A DNA stretch of 64,000 nt from an uncultured Flavobacteriaceae bacterium. GTDB taxonomy: Bacteria > Bacteroidota > Bacteroidia > Flavobacteriales > Flavobacteriaceae. Under the pieces are notes generated by a model. The model was not told the origin of the DNA. It worked only from the letters and a program-made list of their open reading frames with translations, and made no database searches. Each line of letters starts with the position of its first letter. The stretch's first letter is position 1. The translations under genes and the position numbers were made by a program. Where the stretch lies: positions 1-64,000 of the forward strand of contig CAJQQG010000007.1 of the NCBI GenBank assembly GCA_905480425.1. Direction: 5' to 3'. Positions 8,315-17,354 of this stretch are shown here, in pieces.

Positions 8315-8758
8315 TTAATGTGAGGTAGAAGTATGGTCTGAAATAATAAACCATTGATCTTCAATCTTTAGCCATGTTAATGTAAAAAAGCCTCTACTGT
8401 CCTCCATATCTCTTTTTAGATAAAAAGATCCTTGAAGTTGAGCTACAGAATCGCTTAAAGAAATAATATTTAAGATTTCAAAATCCAATATCCCCATTAG
8501 TTGACGCGTTGAATAACTTTTCTTATAACGGTCTATAGTGGCTTTCCAACCATATATAGGTCCAGAAGAACCAGAAAAAATAAGATGTTCTGTATTTAAA
8601 TAACCTTCCATAAAAGCATCAAGGTCTCCTGTATTCCAATCATCTTGTTGTTTAAATAACTTTGTAACAATACTTAAGGAATCATTTTTAGAAACTGACT
8701 GCTGTGCAAATATAAAAATTGAGGAAAAAAATAAAACACTACCATAAATCCATCGCAT
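8315..8758 (-). CDS. Exported NTF2-like (DUF4440/SnoaL-type) protein
   Basis: A 147-residue protein with signal peptide G-S-V-L-F-F-S-S-I-F-I-F-A-Q-Q. The mature part has the NTF2-like layout: helix with Q-Q-D-D-W-N-T-G-D-L-D-A-F-M-E-G-Y, strand H-L-I-F-S-G-S-S-G, then G-W-K-A-T-I-D-R-Y, and a C-terminal strand W-L-K-I-E-D-Q-W-F-I-I-S-D-H-T-S. This is the DUF4440 pattern. No specific reaction can be assigned. It lies between the amidohydrolase and symporter genes with 6-nt gaps, so it is clearly in one operon with them. Confidence 0.8.
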   Translation of the reverse strand: MRWIYGSVLFFSSIFIFAQQSVSKNDSLSIVTKLFKQQDDWNTGDLDAFMEGYLNTEHLIFSGSSGPIYGWKATIDRYKKSYSTRQLMGILDFEILNIISLSDSVAQLQGSFYLKRDMEDSRGFFTLTWLKIEDQWFIISDHTSTSH

Positions 8759-8764
8759 ACTAAT

Positions 8765-10363
8765 TTACTTAAGTGTAGGGTATTGAATGTTAAGCTGCTC
8801 CAAATAAGTGTCATATTTTGTTTCATCAAAATAGAACTTTTCTAATTGCGGTCTAAACTGATTCATGATAGCCTTATTTAAATAAATTGGTGGGGGGTCT
8901 TGTTCAGTAATCATGGGTTTATATTTAGTCTCTTTACTCTGAATATTTTGAAAATAATCTTTAGCACCTACCAAAAGCTTTGGTTGGGTTAGAAAGTCAA
9001 TTACTGTAGTTGCAACAACCTTAGCCCCAGCAGTCGCTCCTTTATGAGCAATCGGTGTTGCCATTGCTATTGCATTAGACCAATGATGACCTTGTAAGCC
9101 AGGGATATTTGATGGAAACCTAAGGGTAACCGTTGGAATGGTCCACGAAATATCACCTATATCATCTGAACCACCACTTTTTAGATTTAATGAGGGTTTC
9201 CCAAGTCCTGACAGCACTGTTGATAAACCTTTTTTATTTTTTGAATTCACTTCTTTTTGAACAGCTTTAGCTAAATTTTGATCGGCTTCAGACCAAGAGG
9301 GCAACCCAATATTTTGGATATTTACATCCATTGTTTCTGCAATTACCTTGTTAAAGTGTCTGGGCCAAGCAGTTCCCAATACGCGCGAAGTAACTTTGGT
9401 GTCAGTCATTAAAGCAGCACCTGCTGCAATTTTATTTGCATCATCATACATTTTCATAATTCCATCATAGGTAATATCTCTTAAATAATACCATATAGAT
9501 GCTTTGGAAGGAACTACATTAGGCTGGTCTCCTGCATCGGTAAAAATAGAATGTGAGCGCTTTAATGGATGTAGATGCTCTCGTTTATAATTCCAACCCA
9601 CATTCATTAACTCGGCTGCATCCAAAGCACTTCTTCCTCTCCAAGGCGATCCCGCAGAATGTGCAGCCTCACCCTCAAAAGTATATTCAAGAGAAATTAA
9701 CCCCGTGCCATTTGCTTGGCCATATGAAACTGACAAATTACTGCTAACATGTGTGAAAATGCATAAGTCAATTTTATCAAAATATCCATCACGCACATAC
9801 CATGCTTTTGAAGCAACAAGTTCTTCCGCAATTCCAGGCCATACAACTAGTGTGCCGCCCATATTATTGTTTTTCATTTGCTCTTGAACGGTTAGTGCTG
9901 CTGTAACAATTACTGGAATTCCAGAGTTGTGCCCTTCACCATGCCCTGGGGCTCCCTCTACCATTGGCTTATGATAGGCCACTCCGGGGTATTGTGATGC
10001 TTTTGGAATGCAATCAACATCACTCCCTAATGCAATTACAGGTCCTTCACCATTAGTCCATCGTGCCATCCAAGCAGTTGGTATTCCAGAAATACCTCGT
10101 TCTATAGAAAACCCTGCATTTTCTAAAACAGCCGTTAAATATGCTGAAGACTCATACTCCTGAAATCCTAATTCCGCAAAGCTGAAAACTTTATCGATCA
10201 TCACCTGCGTATTCTTATGTTGAGCTTCTACTTTTTGAAGGGTTTCGTTTTTTAACTTTTGAATTTGTCGAGTAGAAAATTTTTGTTGTGCAAGAACGGG
10301 TGCCATAAGCAAGAAGCTCCCAACCACAATGGTTTTAAATAATGAAGCAGTATATTGTAACAT
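8765..10363 (-). CDS. Exported M20 amidohydrolase, AbgB-like
   Basis: A 532-residue metallo-amidohydrolase related to the p-aminobenzoyl-glutamate/aminoacyl hydrolases (AbgB, M20D). The signal peptide ends at V-L-A-Q-Q. Dinuclear metal residues are recognisable in G-S-D-V-D, G-H-G-E-G-H-N-S-G, G-I-A-E-E-L (general base Glu) and the late G-G-S-D-D-I-G-D plus G-H-H-W-S motifs. F-E-G-E-A-A-H-S-A-G is the dimerisation-domain motif. Family members cleave amide bonds of aminoacylated substrates. Secretion points to periplasmic nutrient processing that feeds the downstream symporter. It is divergent from the 10397 gene with only 33 bp between them, so both promoters must be compact or lie within the neighbour. 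Confidence 0.88.
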   Translation of the reverse strand: MLQYTASLFKTIVVGSFLLMAPVLAQQKFSTRQIQKLKNETLQKVEAQHKNTQVMIDKVFSFAELGFQEYESSAYLTAVLENAGFSIERGISGIPTAWMARWTNGEGPVIALGSDVDCIPKASQYPGVAYHKPMVEGAPGHGEGHNSGIPVIVTAALTVQEQMKNNNMGGTLVVWPGIAEELVASKAWYVRDGYFDKIDLCIFTHVSSNLSVSYGQANGTGLISLEYTFEGEAAHSAGSPWRGRSALDAAELMNVGWNYKREHLHPLKRSHSIFTDAGDQPNVVPSKASIWYYLRDITYDGIMKMYDDANKIAAGAALMTDTKVTSRVLGTAWPRHFNKVIAETMDVNIQNIGLPSWSEADQNLAKAVQKEVNSKNKKGLSTVLSGLGKPSLNLKSGGSDDIGDISWTIPTVTLRFPSNIPGLQGHHWSNAIAMATPIAHKGATAGAKVVATTVIDFLTQPKLLVGAKDYFQNIQSKETKYKPMITEQDPPPIYLNKAIMNQFRPQLEKFYFDETKYDTYLEQLNIQYPTLK

Positions 10364-10396
10364 AAAATTTTATTTTTAACCTAAAATACAAATAAA

Positions 10397-11140
10397 TTGA
10401 ATCGTTTGTCCTTTTTTCTTTTTTCAGCTAAATTTATGGGATTAACTTGCATTTTTCTCTTAAATCATTCTTGCGCTCAAAAACTTAATGCTTCAAATTT
10501 ACTGGAAAAAAGTTTGGTGGCCCATGGTGGAAAAAAAGCGTGGAGTAAGGTATCTGAAATTACTTATTTGAAAAATATAAAACTTTATGATTCTATTGGA
10601 AAGTTGGAAAAAGAAATCAGTCAAAAAATAAAACATACATGGAATCCTTCCTCTACAAGAATGGAATGGGGTAATGTTGACGATCAATATGTTGCACTCC
10701 TCCAAGAAGAAAAAATTGAACTATTTAAAAATAACCAAATGGTGTTGGATTCAAAAGAAGTAGCTCAAGCATATGATGATACCAAAGGGGCGCTGTATGT
10801 ATTTTGGCAACCCTATAAATTAATAGATTCTAACGCAAGGTTAGACTATGTTGGATTAGTAACTCTTTTGGATAGTATTTCTGTACATAGTGTAAAAGTA
10901 TCATATCCCCTCGACCCTGCTGCTGATGTTTGGCATTACTATTTTAATGAAGAAAATTTTATGTTAGAGGCAACAGAAGTAAACCATGATGGAAGAATAA
11001 GTCTTATCATCAATGAAAGTGTTGAAGATAAAACAGGCCTTTTTTTGAATAAAACTCGAAAGAGTTATTTTGTTGATTCTCTAGGAAAAATAAAATATTT
11101 AAGAGCTGCTTATAAGTATACTATTACTTCTTTTAACTAG
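10397..11140 (+). CDS. Exported protein of unknown function, possibly LolA-fold
   Basis: A 247-residue exported protein. The track start is TTG at 10397; an ATG at 10436 (M14) also leaves a hydrophobic segment (M-G-L-T-C-I-F-L-L-N-H-S-C-A-Q) and may be the real start. The mature region opens L-V-A-H-G-G-K-K-A-W-S-K-V-S-E-I, a layout seen in Bacteroidota periplasmic DUF6503/LolA-like proteins, with beta strands such as W-H-Y-Y-F-N-E-E-N-F-M-L-E-A-T. Function is unknown. It is convergent with nagB, overlapping it by 4 nt. Confidence 0.65.
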   Translation: MNRLSFFLFSAKFMGLTCIFLLNHSCAQKLNASNLLEKSLVAHGGKKAWSKVSEITYLKNIKLYDSIGKLEKEISQKIKHTWNPSSTRMEWGNVDDQYVALLQEEKIELFKNNQMVLDSKEVAQAYDDTKGALYVFWQPYKLIDSNARLDYVGLVTLLDSISVHSVKVSYPLDPAADVWHYYFNEENFMLEATEVNHDGRISLIINESVEDKTGLFLNKTRKSYFVDSLGKIKYLRAAYKYTITSFN

Positions 11141-13068
11141 TAAAAATATCGCCTGAAAGCCTCTATTGCTGCATATTCTGCTAATCCCAATGCTTGATAT
11201 TTTTTGGCAGTTGCTGTATTTCTTTCTTCGGCACGAATCCAAAACTCTCTGTGATCATTTCCTTGAAACATAACCCCATCTTTTTGGGATTGATGATAAA
11301 AAATAGCTTTTCGTTTTCGTAAAACCTGATCTGGACTCATCGGCACAGCCATTTCAATTTCATGAATATCCCACTCATGCCAAGCTCCTCTATACAGCCA
11401 TAACCAGCAATCATCCATGAATTTTTTAGGTTTAAGAATTTTAAGGGATTCAAAAACTATATCTAAACAGACCCGATGGGTTCCATGAGGATCTGCCAAA
11501 TCTCCAGCGGCATAAATTTGATGGGGCTTTATTTTTTCAATTAAAGCTACAGTATGATCAATATCTAACTTTGAAACAGGATTTTTAGCAATCATACCTG
11601 TTTCATAAAATGGAAGGTTCATAAAATGAACTTGTGAATCTGGAATTCCCATATACCTTGTAGCGCCCAAAGATTCTCTTTTTCTAATACTTCCTTTCAA
11701 ATCACAAATAGAACGCGGTGCAGGTTTCTGTGGATTTATCACTTCAAAAGCTTTAATTAATTTTCCTATGGATTCATCCTCTTTTGAGCTTATAAAATCA
11801 GAAGTAACCTCAAGATATTTTAAAGCATCTTGATCAGAAACTGCTATATTGCCTGAAGTTTGATAAGCAATATGAACTTCGTGACCTTGAGAAACTAAAC
11901 GATCAAAAGTTCCTCCCATTGAAATTACATCATCGTCGGGATGTGGACTAAAAATAATAACCTTTTTAGAGGCTGGGAGTGCTCGCTCAGGTCTGTATTT
12001 GTCGTCAGAATTTGGTTTTCCACCTGGCCAACCTGAAATGGAACGTTGTAATTTATTAAACATTTCAATATTCAGATCATATGCCGAGCCATGTTGAGCC
12101 AATAAATCCGACATCCCATGTTGATTATAATCTTCATCTGTTAATTTTAAAATGGACTTCTTTGTCCTTTCACACAGCCATAAAATTGCTTTGGAGCGAT
12201 TGGCCTCATTCCATTCACATGAAGTTACTAACCATGGGGTTTTGATTCGAGTAAGTTCAGAAGCAGCCTCTGTATCAATAACTAAGGTCGTATTTTTATG
12301 GTATTGTAAGTAAGTTGTAGGTATAAAACAAGATATCTCTCCTTCAATAGCATTTTGTATGATCTCAGCTTTGTAAGACCCCCACGCCATCAGAAGGACT
12401 CTTTTTGCATTTAAAATAGTTTGAATACCCATAGTAACTGCTTTTCGAGGTACATTTTCAATTCCCTGAAAAGCAGGAGCTGCATCAAAACGCGTAAGGT
12501 GATCGAGCGTTATGCTACGTGTTTCTGAGTTTAAATGGGAACCAGGCTCATTAAATCCGATATGTCCATTAGTCCCTATTCCTAAAATTTGTAGATCAAT
12601 ACCTCCAGCAGATTTTATTTTTCCCTCATAAGAAATACATGATTTTCTAAGTTTTTCATGGGAAACTTCACCACTTGGAATATTTATATTTTCAGGTTTT
12701 ATATTGACATGATCAAATAAATTTGAGTGCATGAAATAATGATAACTCTGAACATCTTCCTTAGCCAATGGATAATATTCGTCTAAATTGAAAGAAATAA
12801 CGTTTTCAAAACTAAGATTTTCTTCCTTATGTAACCTAACCAATTCTCTATAAACACTTAGGGGACTTGAACCAGTTGCAAGTCCTAAGACACACATTTT
12901 ATTTTGGGCTTGTTTTTCTTTTATTAATAATGCAATACTGTTGGCTATTAATTTTGAACCTTCTGAGGAAGATTTTACAATTACATTGTGAAGTTTTTCA
13001 TACCGTGTTTCTTCAAAAATACCAGGAGATTTATACTGTAATAAAGACTTCTTTAACTTGTCTGTCAT
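11137..13068 (-). CDS. nagB: Glucosamine-6-phosphate deaminase fused to LmbE-like domain
   Basis: A 643-residue two-domain protein of a type common in Bacteroidota. Residues about 25-290 are NagB (glucosamine-6-P to fructose-6-P plus ammonia), with N-L-D-E-Y-Y (94-99) and G-H-I-G-F-N-E-P-G-S (168-177). Residues about 365-600 are a PIG-L/LmbE deacetylase-like domain with zinc motif H-P-D-D-D (376-380) and the later H-G-T-H. The residue equivalent to E. coli NagB Asp141 is Asn167 (T-N-G-H); His169 and Glu174 of the triad remain. The fusion suggests linked deacetylation and deamination of amino sugars, but that is inference. A TAAATTTG -7-like box lies at 13091-13098 on the reverse strand without a well-spaced -33. 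Confidence 0.9.
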   Translation of the reverse strand: MTDKLKKSLLQYKSPGIFEETRYEKLHNVIVKSSSEGSKLIANSIALLIKEKQAQNKMCVLGLATGSSPLSVYRELVRLHKEENLSFENVISFNLDEYYPLAKEDVQSYHYFMHSNLFDHVNIKPENINIPSGEVSHEKLRKSCISYEGKIKSAGGIDLQILGIGTNGHIGFNEPGSHLNSETRSITLDHLTRFDAAPAFQGIENVPRKAVTMGIQTILNAKRVLLMAWGSYKAEIIQNAIEGEISCFIPTTYLQYHKNTTLVIDTEAASELTRIKTPWLVTSCEWNEANRSKAILWLCERTKKSILKLTDEDYNQHGMSDLLAQHGSAYDLNIEMFNKLQRSISGWPGGKPNSDDKYRPERALPASKKVIIFSPHPDDDVISMGGTFDRLVSQGHEVHIAYQTSGNIAVSDQDALKYLEVTSDFISSKEDESIGKLIKAFEVINPQKPAPRSICDLKGSIRKRESLGATRYMGIPDSQVHFMNLPFYETGMIAKNPVSKLDIDHTVALIEKIKPHQIYAAGDLADPHGTHRVCLDIVFESLKILKPKKFMDDCWLWLYRGAWHEWDIHEIEMAVPMSPDQVLRKRKAIFYHQSQKDGVMFQGNDHREFWIRAEERNTATAKKYQALGLAEYAAIEAFRRYFY

Positions 13069-13166
13069 CCTATAAAATTAATGCGAATAACAAATTTAAG
13101 GTTTCTTTTAGTAAAGTTTTTGAATTCAAGTAATTTTCTTTTAATATTGGAAAATCATAAGTATCA

Positions 13167-13475
13167 TTGCATAACAAATACATCAGAGTGTTTAAATCTT
13201 TAATTTACTTATTATTATTTCATATAAGCCTTGGTGTTTTATTGCCATCATTGACCCTTTTAAATGACAATTTAATTGAAAGTACTATTATCATAGTTAA
13301 TTTAGAGGGTGACCTTGAATTAGATGAAAAAGAGACTGAAAAAAAAATTTTTGAAGAATCCGTTTATCTTGATTATGCAAAAATTGATTCATGTAAATCA
13401 TTAATTCATGCTCTGGCAAAAAATTATCAATCAGTATTTCTTAAAAGTTTTAGTCCTCCTCCCGAAGTTTGTTAA
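13167..13475 (+). CDS. Small membrane-anchored protein, unknown
   Basis: A 102-residue ORF starting at TTG. It has one N-terminal hydrophobic segment (S-L-I-Y-L-L-L-F-H-I-S-L-G-V-L-L), an acidic middle (E-G-D-L-E-L-D-E-K-E-T-E) and a C-terminus F-S-P-P-P-E-V-C. I do not recognise it. It lies 62 nt upstream of the SulP gene on the same strand and may share its transcript. The codon pattern and the clean signal or anchor sequence favour a real gene, but the TTG start and short length keep this tentative. Confidence 0.5.
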   Translation: MHNKYIRVFKSLIYLLLFHISLGVLLPSLTLLNDNLIESTIIIVNLEGDLELDEKETEKKIFEESVYLDYAKIDSCKSLIHALAKNYQSVFLKSFSPPPEVC

Positions 13476-13537
13476 TTTAATTAACTCATTAAAATTAAAT
13501 TAACATTCCTATATAAAAAGGATTAAAACATACTCAA

Positions 13538-15382
13538 TTGAAAAAATATTTCTCAAACATTAAAGGAGACCTCTTAGGGGGGCTAACTGCAGGTATTGTT
13601 GCCCTACCACTAGCACTTGCTTTCGGAGTAAGTTCAGGGCTTGGACCAAGTGCTGGATTATATGGTGCTATTTTTCTTGGCTTTTTTGCCGCATTATTTG
13701 GTGGAACTCCAACACAGATTTCGGGTCCTACTGCTCCAATGACAGCTGTTAGCATGGTAGTTATCGCTGGGATTATTGGTGCTAATAATGGTTCTGTCGA
13801 GCAAGCATTGCCCTACATCTTAATGGTTTTTTTATTAAGTGGCTTATTTCAAATAACTTTGGGAGTTTTAGGCTTTGGAAAATATATTAAATATATTCCA
13901 TATCCTGTAGTTTCAGGATTTATGACTGCTATTGGTGTCATTATCTTAATTACACAATGTCTTCCTATTTTAGGGTACGAAGTAAAAAATGATATTCAAC
14001 TTATAGAGCAATTCAAGCCTTTAGCAGAAGAACATTTATTAGAAAAAATACTTGTTGAAGAAACTAGTGAAGGTTTATTAGTTTTAGAAAATTTTGAAGA
14101 AACTATTAAACGTGCTAATGAAATTGATCAAACAACTATTTATGAAGAAGCACAAAGTTTAGCTAAAAATAATGCTTCAGGTGTTATTGGAACCTTTAAA
14201 ACATTACCTAGAGCATTAGGAAAAATTAATTGGATTGAGGTTATTTTAGCTCTTAGCACTATCTTCATAATCTATGGTTTTAAGAAAATAACTACTGCTA
14301 TCCCTAGCACATTAGTTGCTTTATTTATAGTTACTGGAATGGCTATTATTCTTAATGTCAATTATCTTCCTATTCAAAAAATACCAAGTGGATTTCCTCA
14401 ATTTCAATTAGAAATTTTTTCAAAATTTAGCTTCTATCAAATAATTCCATACATAGGAACAGCTCTAACACTGGCACTATTAGGAGCAATTGATTCCTTA
14501 TTAACCTCTGTGGTTGCAGATAATCTTACCAAGACTAGACACCTTCCAAATAAAGAGTTAATTGGTCAAGGAATTGGAAATTCTATTGGTTCCTTATTTG
14601 GTGGAATCCCTGGTGCAGGAGCAACTATTCGAACCGTTGTAAATATTCAAGCAGGTGGAAAAACTCCTATTTCTGGAATGGTAGCTTCTTTAGCACTTTT
14701 ACTTATTCTTTTAGTTCTAAGTCCATTAGCTTCTCAAATTCCTGCAGCTGTTTTAGCAGGTATACTTGTTACCGTTGGAATCGGAGTGATTGATTATAAA
14801 GGATTAAAGGCCTTGAATAAAATACCTAAAACAGAAATTTTAATCATGTTGGTTGTTTTATTATTATCTGTGTTTTGGAATTTGGTTTATGCTGTTGGTA
14901 TTGGCTTAGTTTTAGCCGCTCTTTTCTTTATGAAAAAAATGGGAGATATATCAAATGATGATGCTAGAGTTATTTCGGTAACTAAAGAAAAGGCCTGGAA
15001 AGATGAAAAATTACTTAGTAATCTTTTTTTAGAAAATGTTTTTATTAAACACCTGAATGGTCCTTTATTTTTTGGTTTCACATCTGATTTCATAAATGTT
15101 TCAAAACAGATCCCTAAAAAAGCAAAAATACTCATCATTAGAATGGATCGTGTACCTTACATTGACCAATCTGGACTTTTTGCTCTAGAAGATGTTTTAA
15201 TGGAATTAAATGAAAAAAAAATCGTTTGTTTTATGGTTGGAATTCAGTCCCAACCAAAATTATTAATGAAAAGTATTGGAATTCTTAATACCTTAATACC
15301 TCAAGAACATACTTTTGAATCTTTTAAAGATTGTAGATCTTATATTATAAAAGAAGATGTTTTTGATACAGCAGAAGTTTAA
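13538..15382 (+). CDS. SulP family anion transporter with STAS domain
   Basis: A 614-residue inner-membrane SLC26/SulP transporter starting at TTG. The N-terminus D-L-L-G-G-L-T-A-G-I-V-A-L-P-L-A-L-A-F-G-V and the Q-I-S-G-P-T-A-P-M motif are diagnostic. The cytoplasmic STAS domain occupies about residues 500-600 (Y-I-D-Q-S-G-L-F-A-L-E-D). Members carry sulfate, bicarbonate or other anions; the cargo is unknown here. Residues about 148-225 form a charged, helical insertion between membrane segments (for example E-K-I-L-V-E-E-T-S-E-G and E-E-A-Q-S-L-A-K-N) that the second SulP at 28985-30706 lacks. Confidence 0.9.
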   Translation: MKKYFSNIKGDLLGGLTAGIVALPLALAFGVSSGLGPSAGLYGAIFLGFFAALFGGTPTQISGPTAPMTAVSMVVIAGIIGANNGSVEQALPYILMVFLLSGLFQITLGVLGFGKYIKYIPYPVVSGFMTAIGVIILITQCLPILGYEVKNDIQLIEQFKPLAEEHLLEKILVEETSEGLLVLENFEETIKRANEIDQTTIYEEAQSLAKNNASGVIGTFKTLPRALGKINWIEVILALSTIFIIYGFKKITTAIPSTLVALFIVTGMAIILNVNYLPIQKIPSGFPQFQLEIFSKFSFYQIIPYIGTALTLALLGAIDSLLTSVVADNLTKTRHLPNKELIGQGIGNSIGSLFGGIPGAGATIRTVVNIQAGGKTPISGMVASLALLLILLVLSPLASQIPAAVLAGILVTVGIGVIDYKGLKALNKIPKTEILIMLVVLLLSVFWNLVYAVGIGLVLAALFFMKKMGDISNDDARVISVTKEKAWKDEKLLSNLFLENVFIKHLNGPLFFGFTSDFINVSKQIPKKAKILIIRMDRVPYIDQSGLFALEDVLMELNEKKIVCFMVGIQSQPKLLMKSIGILNTLIPQEHTFESFKDCRSYIIKEDVFDTAEV

Positions 15383-15385
15383 ATG

Positions 15386-16123
15386 TTATTGAACGATTAT
15401 GTTTTTATTTTCAATCAATGAAATTTGTGAAAGCAAACCTTCTTCATAAATTTGAGGAAGGTTGTCAAGTGATTCAAATTTATTTGAGGGTCTAAAGTTT
15501 TGGTAATCTTGAAACAAGATTCCTTTTACGCGTTTCTTGTTTATTGCTTTTCGAAACCTAATTCCACCTCCTTCAGTATTATAATTATAGGCTAAGTAAT
15601 CAATTTCATATGTGTCTTGATTAATCCAATACCTATATTCGTCCTGATAATCCTCGCCTCCTCCTTCTTCAGAAAAAGAAACTTTTACTGTCCAGTAGGT
15701 TGCTTCTTGTATTTTAATTTCACCTAATAACTCAGAGTGTACTGCATCATCTAGGAGTGGTTTTGGGAGTTGAAAAAAATACATTACAGAATTAAGTGAA
15801 TTTGAATATGCCAGTGCTAGACTATCAGTAAGTGATTCAGGTACAGAATCAATGAAACGTTTTAAGCCATTACTTGATGACATTTCATCTCTTATTTTCT
15901 TGCCATCCTTAATAGTTGTTCGTGTGTAAGAAAAATAAAAGTCTTTTCTAAAAAACTCATAATGGTAAGCTCTAAAATCAAAAGTAATATCAATTTCATT
16001 ATTGTTAAACCCTGAAACTTCGATTGATTTGTTAATAATTTCTTCTACTGTTTTATCATTTATATCCTTACAGGCTAAAAATAATAGAAGAAAAGGTAGC
16101 ATACGTTTTAAAAAATAAATCAT
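15386..16123 (-). CDS. DUF6503-like lipoprotein
   Basis: A 245-residue lipoprotein with signal L-P-F-L-L-L-F-L-A-C-K (lipobox L-F-L-A-C); M8 at 16102 is an alternative start. The central strand block E-Y-R-Y-W-I-N-Q-D-T-Y-E-I-D-Y-L-A-Y-N-Y and G-G-I-R-F-R-K-A are characteristic of Bacteroidota DUF6503 proteins. Those look like LolA/LppX-type lipid-binding folds, but no function is established. It is convergent with the SulP gene (3-nt gap) and divergent from trxB. Confidence 0.75.
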   Translation of the reverse strand: MIYFLKRMLPFLLLFLACKDINDKTVEEIINKSIEVSGFNNNEIDITFDFRAYHYEFFRKDFYFSYTRTTIKDGKKIRDEMSSSNGLKRFIDSVPESLTDSLALAYSNSLNSVMYFFQLPKPLLDDAVHSELLGEIKIQEATYWTVKVSFSEEGGGEDYQDEYRYWINQDTYEIDYLAYNYNTEGGGIRFRKAINKKRVKGILFQDYQNFRPSNKFESLDNLPQIYEEGLLSQISLIENKNIIVQ

Positions 16124-16153
16124 TGGTAAGTTTATTAAAAAAACTGATTAAAA

Positions 16154-16188
16154 TTGAAGATACGACTAAATTATATCCTTTACATTTG
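16154..16188 (+). promoter_or_regulatory. Candidate -33/-7 promoter of trxB
   Basis: TTG at 16154-16156 and TACATTTG at 16181-16188 match the Bacteroidota consensus elements. The spacer of 24 nt is one longer than usual. The -7 box ends 20 nt before the trxB ATG. Confidence 0.5.
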
Positions 16189-16208
16189 ATCAAAATATTG
16201 AATTTTCT

Positions 16209-17159
16209 ATGGAAACGCTTAAGACCTTAATTATTGGAAGTGGACCTGCCGGTTATACTGCAGCTATCTACGCGGCTCGCGCCGATTTAAAGCCTGTTCT
16301 TTATACAGGAATGGAGCCAGGAGGACAATTGACTACAACTACAGAGGTAGATAACTTTCCGGGGTATCCAAATGGAATTGATGGCCCTACCATGATGATT
16401 CAGCTTCAGAACCAAGCAGAACGCTTTGGAACTGAAGTTCGAATTGGCTTTATTAATAAGGTGGAATTTTCCACAAATAAAGGTGGAATGCATAAAGCTT
16501 TTACTGAAGATGGAACTGAAATTCAAGCACAAACAATTATTATTAGTACTGGAGCAACTGCAAAATATTTAGGGCTTCCAAGTGAACAAAGACTTAGAGG
16601 AGGAGGAGTTTCTGCTTGTGCTGTTTGTGACGGTTTTTTCTACAAAGGACAAGAGGTTGCTATTGTTGGCGGAGGTGATACTGCAGCAGAAGAAGCTACC
16701 TATTTAGCTAAAATATGTTCTAAAGTTACCATGTTGGTTCGAAAAGAACAAATGCGAGCTTCAAAGGTTATGCAACACCGGGTCACCAATACTCCCAATA
16801 TTGATTTAAAGTACAACACAGAAATAGATGAAGTGCTTGGACAAGAAGTAGTAGAAGGATTACGTATGAGAAATAATAACACCGGAACTACAGAGGAAAT
16901 ACCTATTACGGGATTATTCATTGCTATTGGACACAAACCTAATACTGATATTTTTAAAGGGCAACTTAATATGGACGATGCTGGATATTTAATAACTAAA
17001 GGAAAAACTACAGATACAAACTTGCCTGGGGTTTTTGCCTCTGGAGATGTCCAAGATAAAGAATACCGTCAAGCAGTTACAGCGGCTGGAACTGGTTGTA
17101 TGGCAGCACTAGATGCAGAACGCTATTTACAAGCCGTTGAGAGTTCTGTAGCTATTTGA
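16209..17159 (+). CDS. trxB: Thioredoxin-disulfide reductase
   Basis: A 316-residue flavoenzyme that transfers electrons from NADPH to thioredoxin in the cytoplasm. The FAD-binding motif G-S-G-P-A-G-Y-T-A lies near residue 10, the redox-active C-A-V-C-D-G near residue 137, the NADPH-binding G-G-G-D-T-A-A-E-E-A near 158, and the second FAD motif G-V-F-A-S-G-D-V-Q-D near 275. Length and order match low-Mr bacterial TrxB exactly. It is a single gene behind a recognisable promoter. Confidence 0.96.
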   Translation: METLKTLIIGSGPAGYTAAIYAARADLKPVLYTGMEPGGQLTTTTEVDNFPGYPNGIDGPTMMIQLQNQAERFGTEVRIGFINKVEFSTNKGGMHKAFTEDGTEIQAQTIIISTGATAKYLGLPSEQRLRGGGVSACAVCDGFFYKGQEVAIVGGGDTAAEEATYLAKICSKVTMLVRKEQMRASKVMQHRVTNTPNIDLKYNTEIDEVLGQEVVEGLRMRNNNTGTTEEIPITGLFIAIGHKPNTDIFKGQLNMDDAGYLITKGKTTDTNLPGVFASGDVQDKEYRQAVTAAGTGCMAALDAERYLQAVESSVAI

Positions 17160-17164
17160 AATAT

Positions 17165-17338
17165 TCATTGAAGTACTTCAATTAAAACAGTTCCCTCAGC
17201 ATCTCTCTTATATTTAATTTCTAGAGGCTGACAACATACTTCGCAATCTTCAAAATACTGGCTATTCTTAAGACTGGGATCGAAAAGCATCGAAATGGTT
17301 TCCCAACAATTAGGACAATCAAAAAAGTGCTCTTCCAT
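17165..17338 (-). CDS. CPXCG-type cysteine-rich small protein
   Basis: A 57-residue gene missing from the ORF track. The translation starts MEEHFFDCPNCWETISMLFD, continues with F-E-D-C-E-V-C-C-Q-P-L-E-I and ends I-E-V-L-Q followed by TGA. The two C-x-x-C knuckles (C-P-N-C and C-E-V-C) form a zinc ribbon like that of the CPXCG motif-containing small proteins found in many Gram-negatives. Function is unknown. It lies between the convergent trxB end and the ABC-F gene, with its own ATG at 17338. Confidence 0.8.
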   Translation of the reverse strand: MEEHFFDCPNCWETISMLFDPSLKNSQYFEDCEVCCQPLEIKYKRDAEGTVLIEVLQ

Positions 17339-17354
17339 ACCTATTAAATCATTC

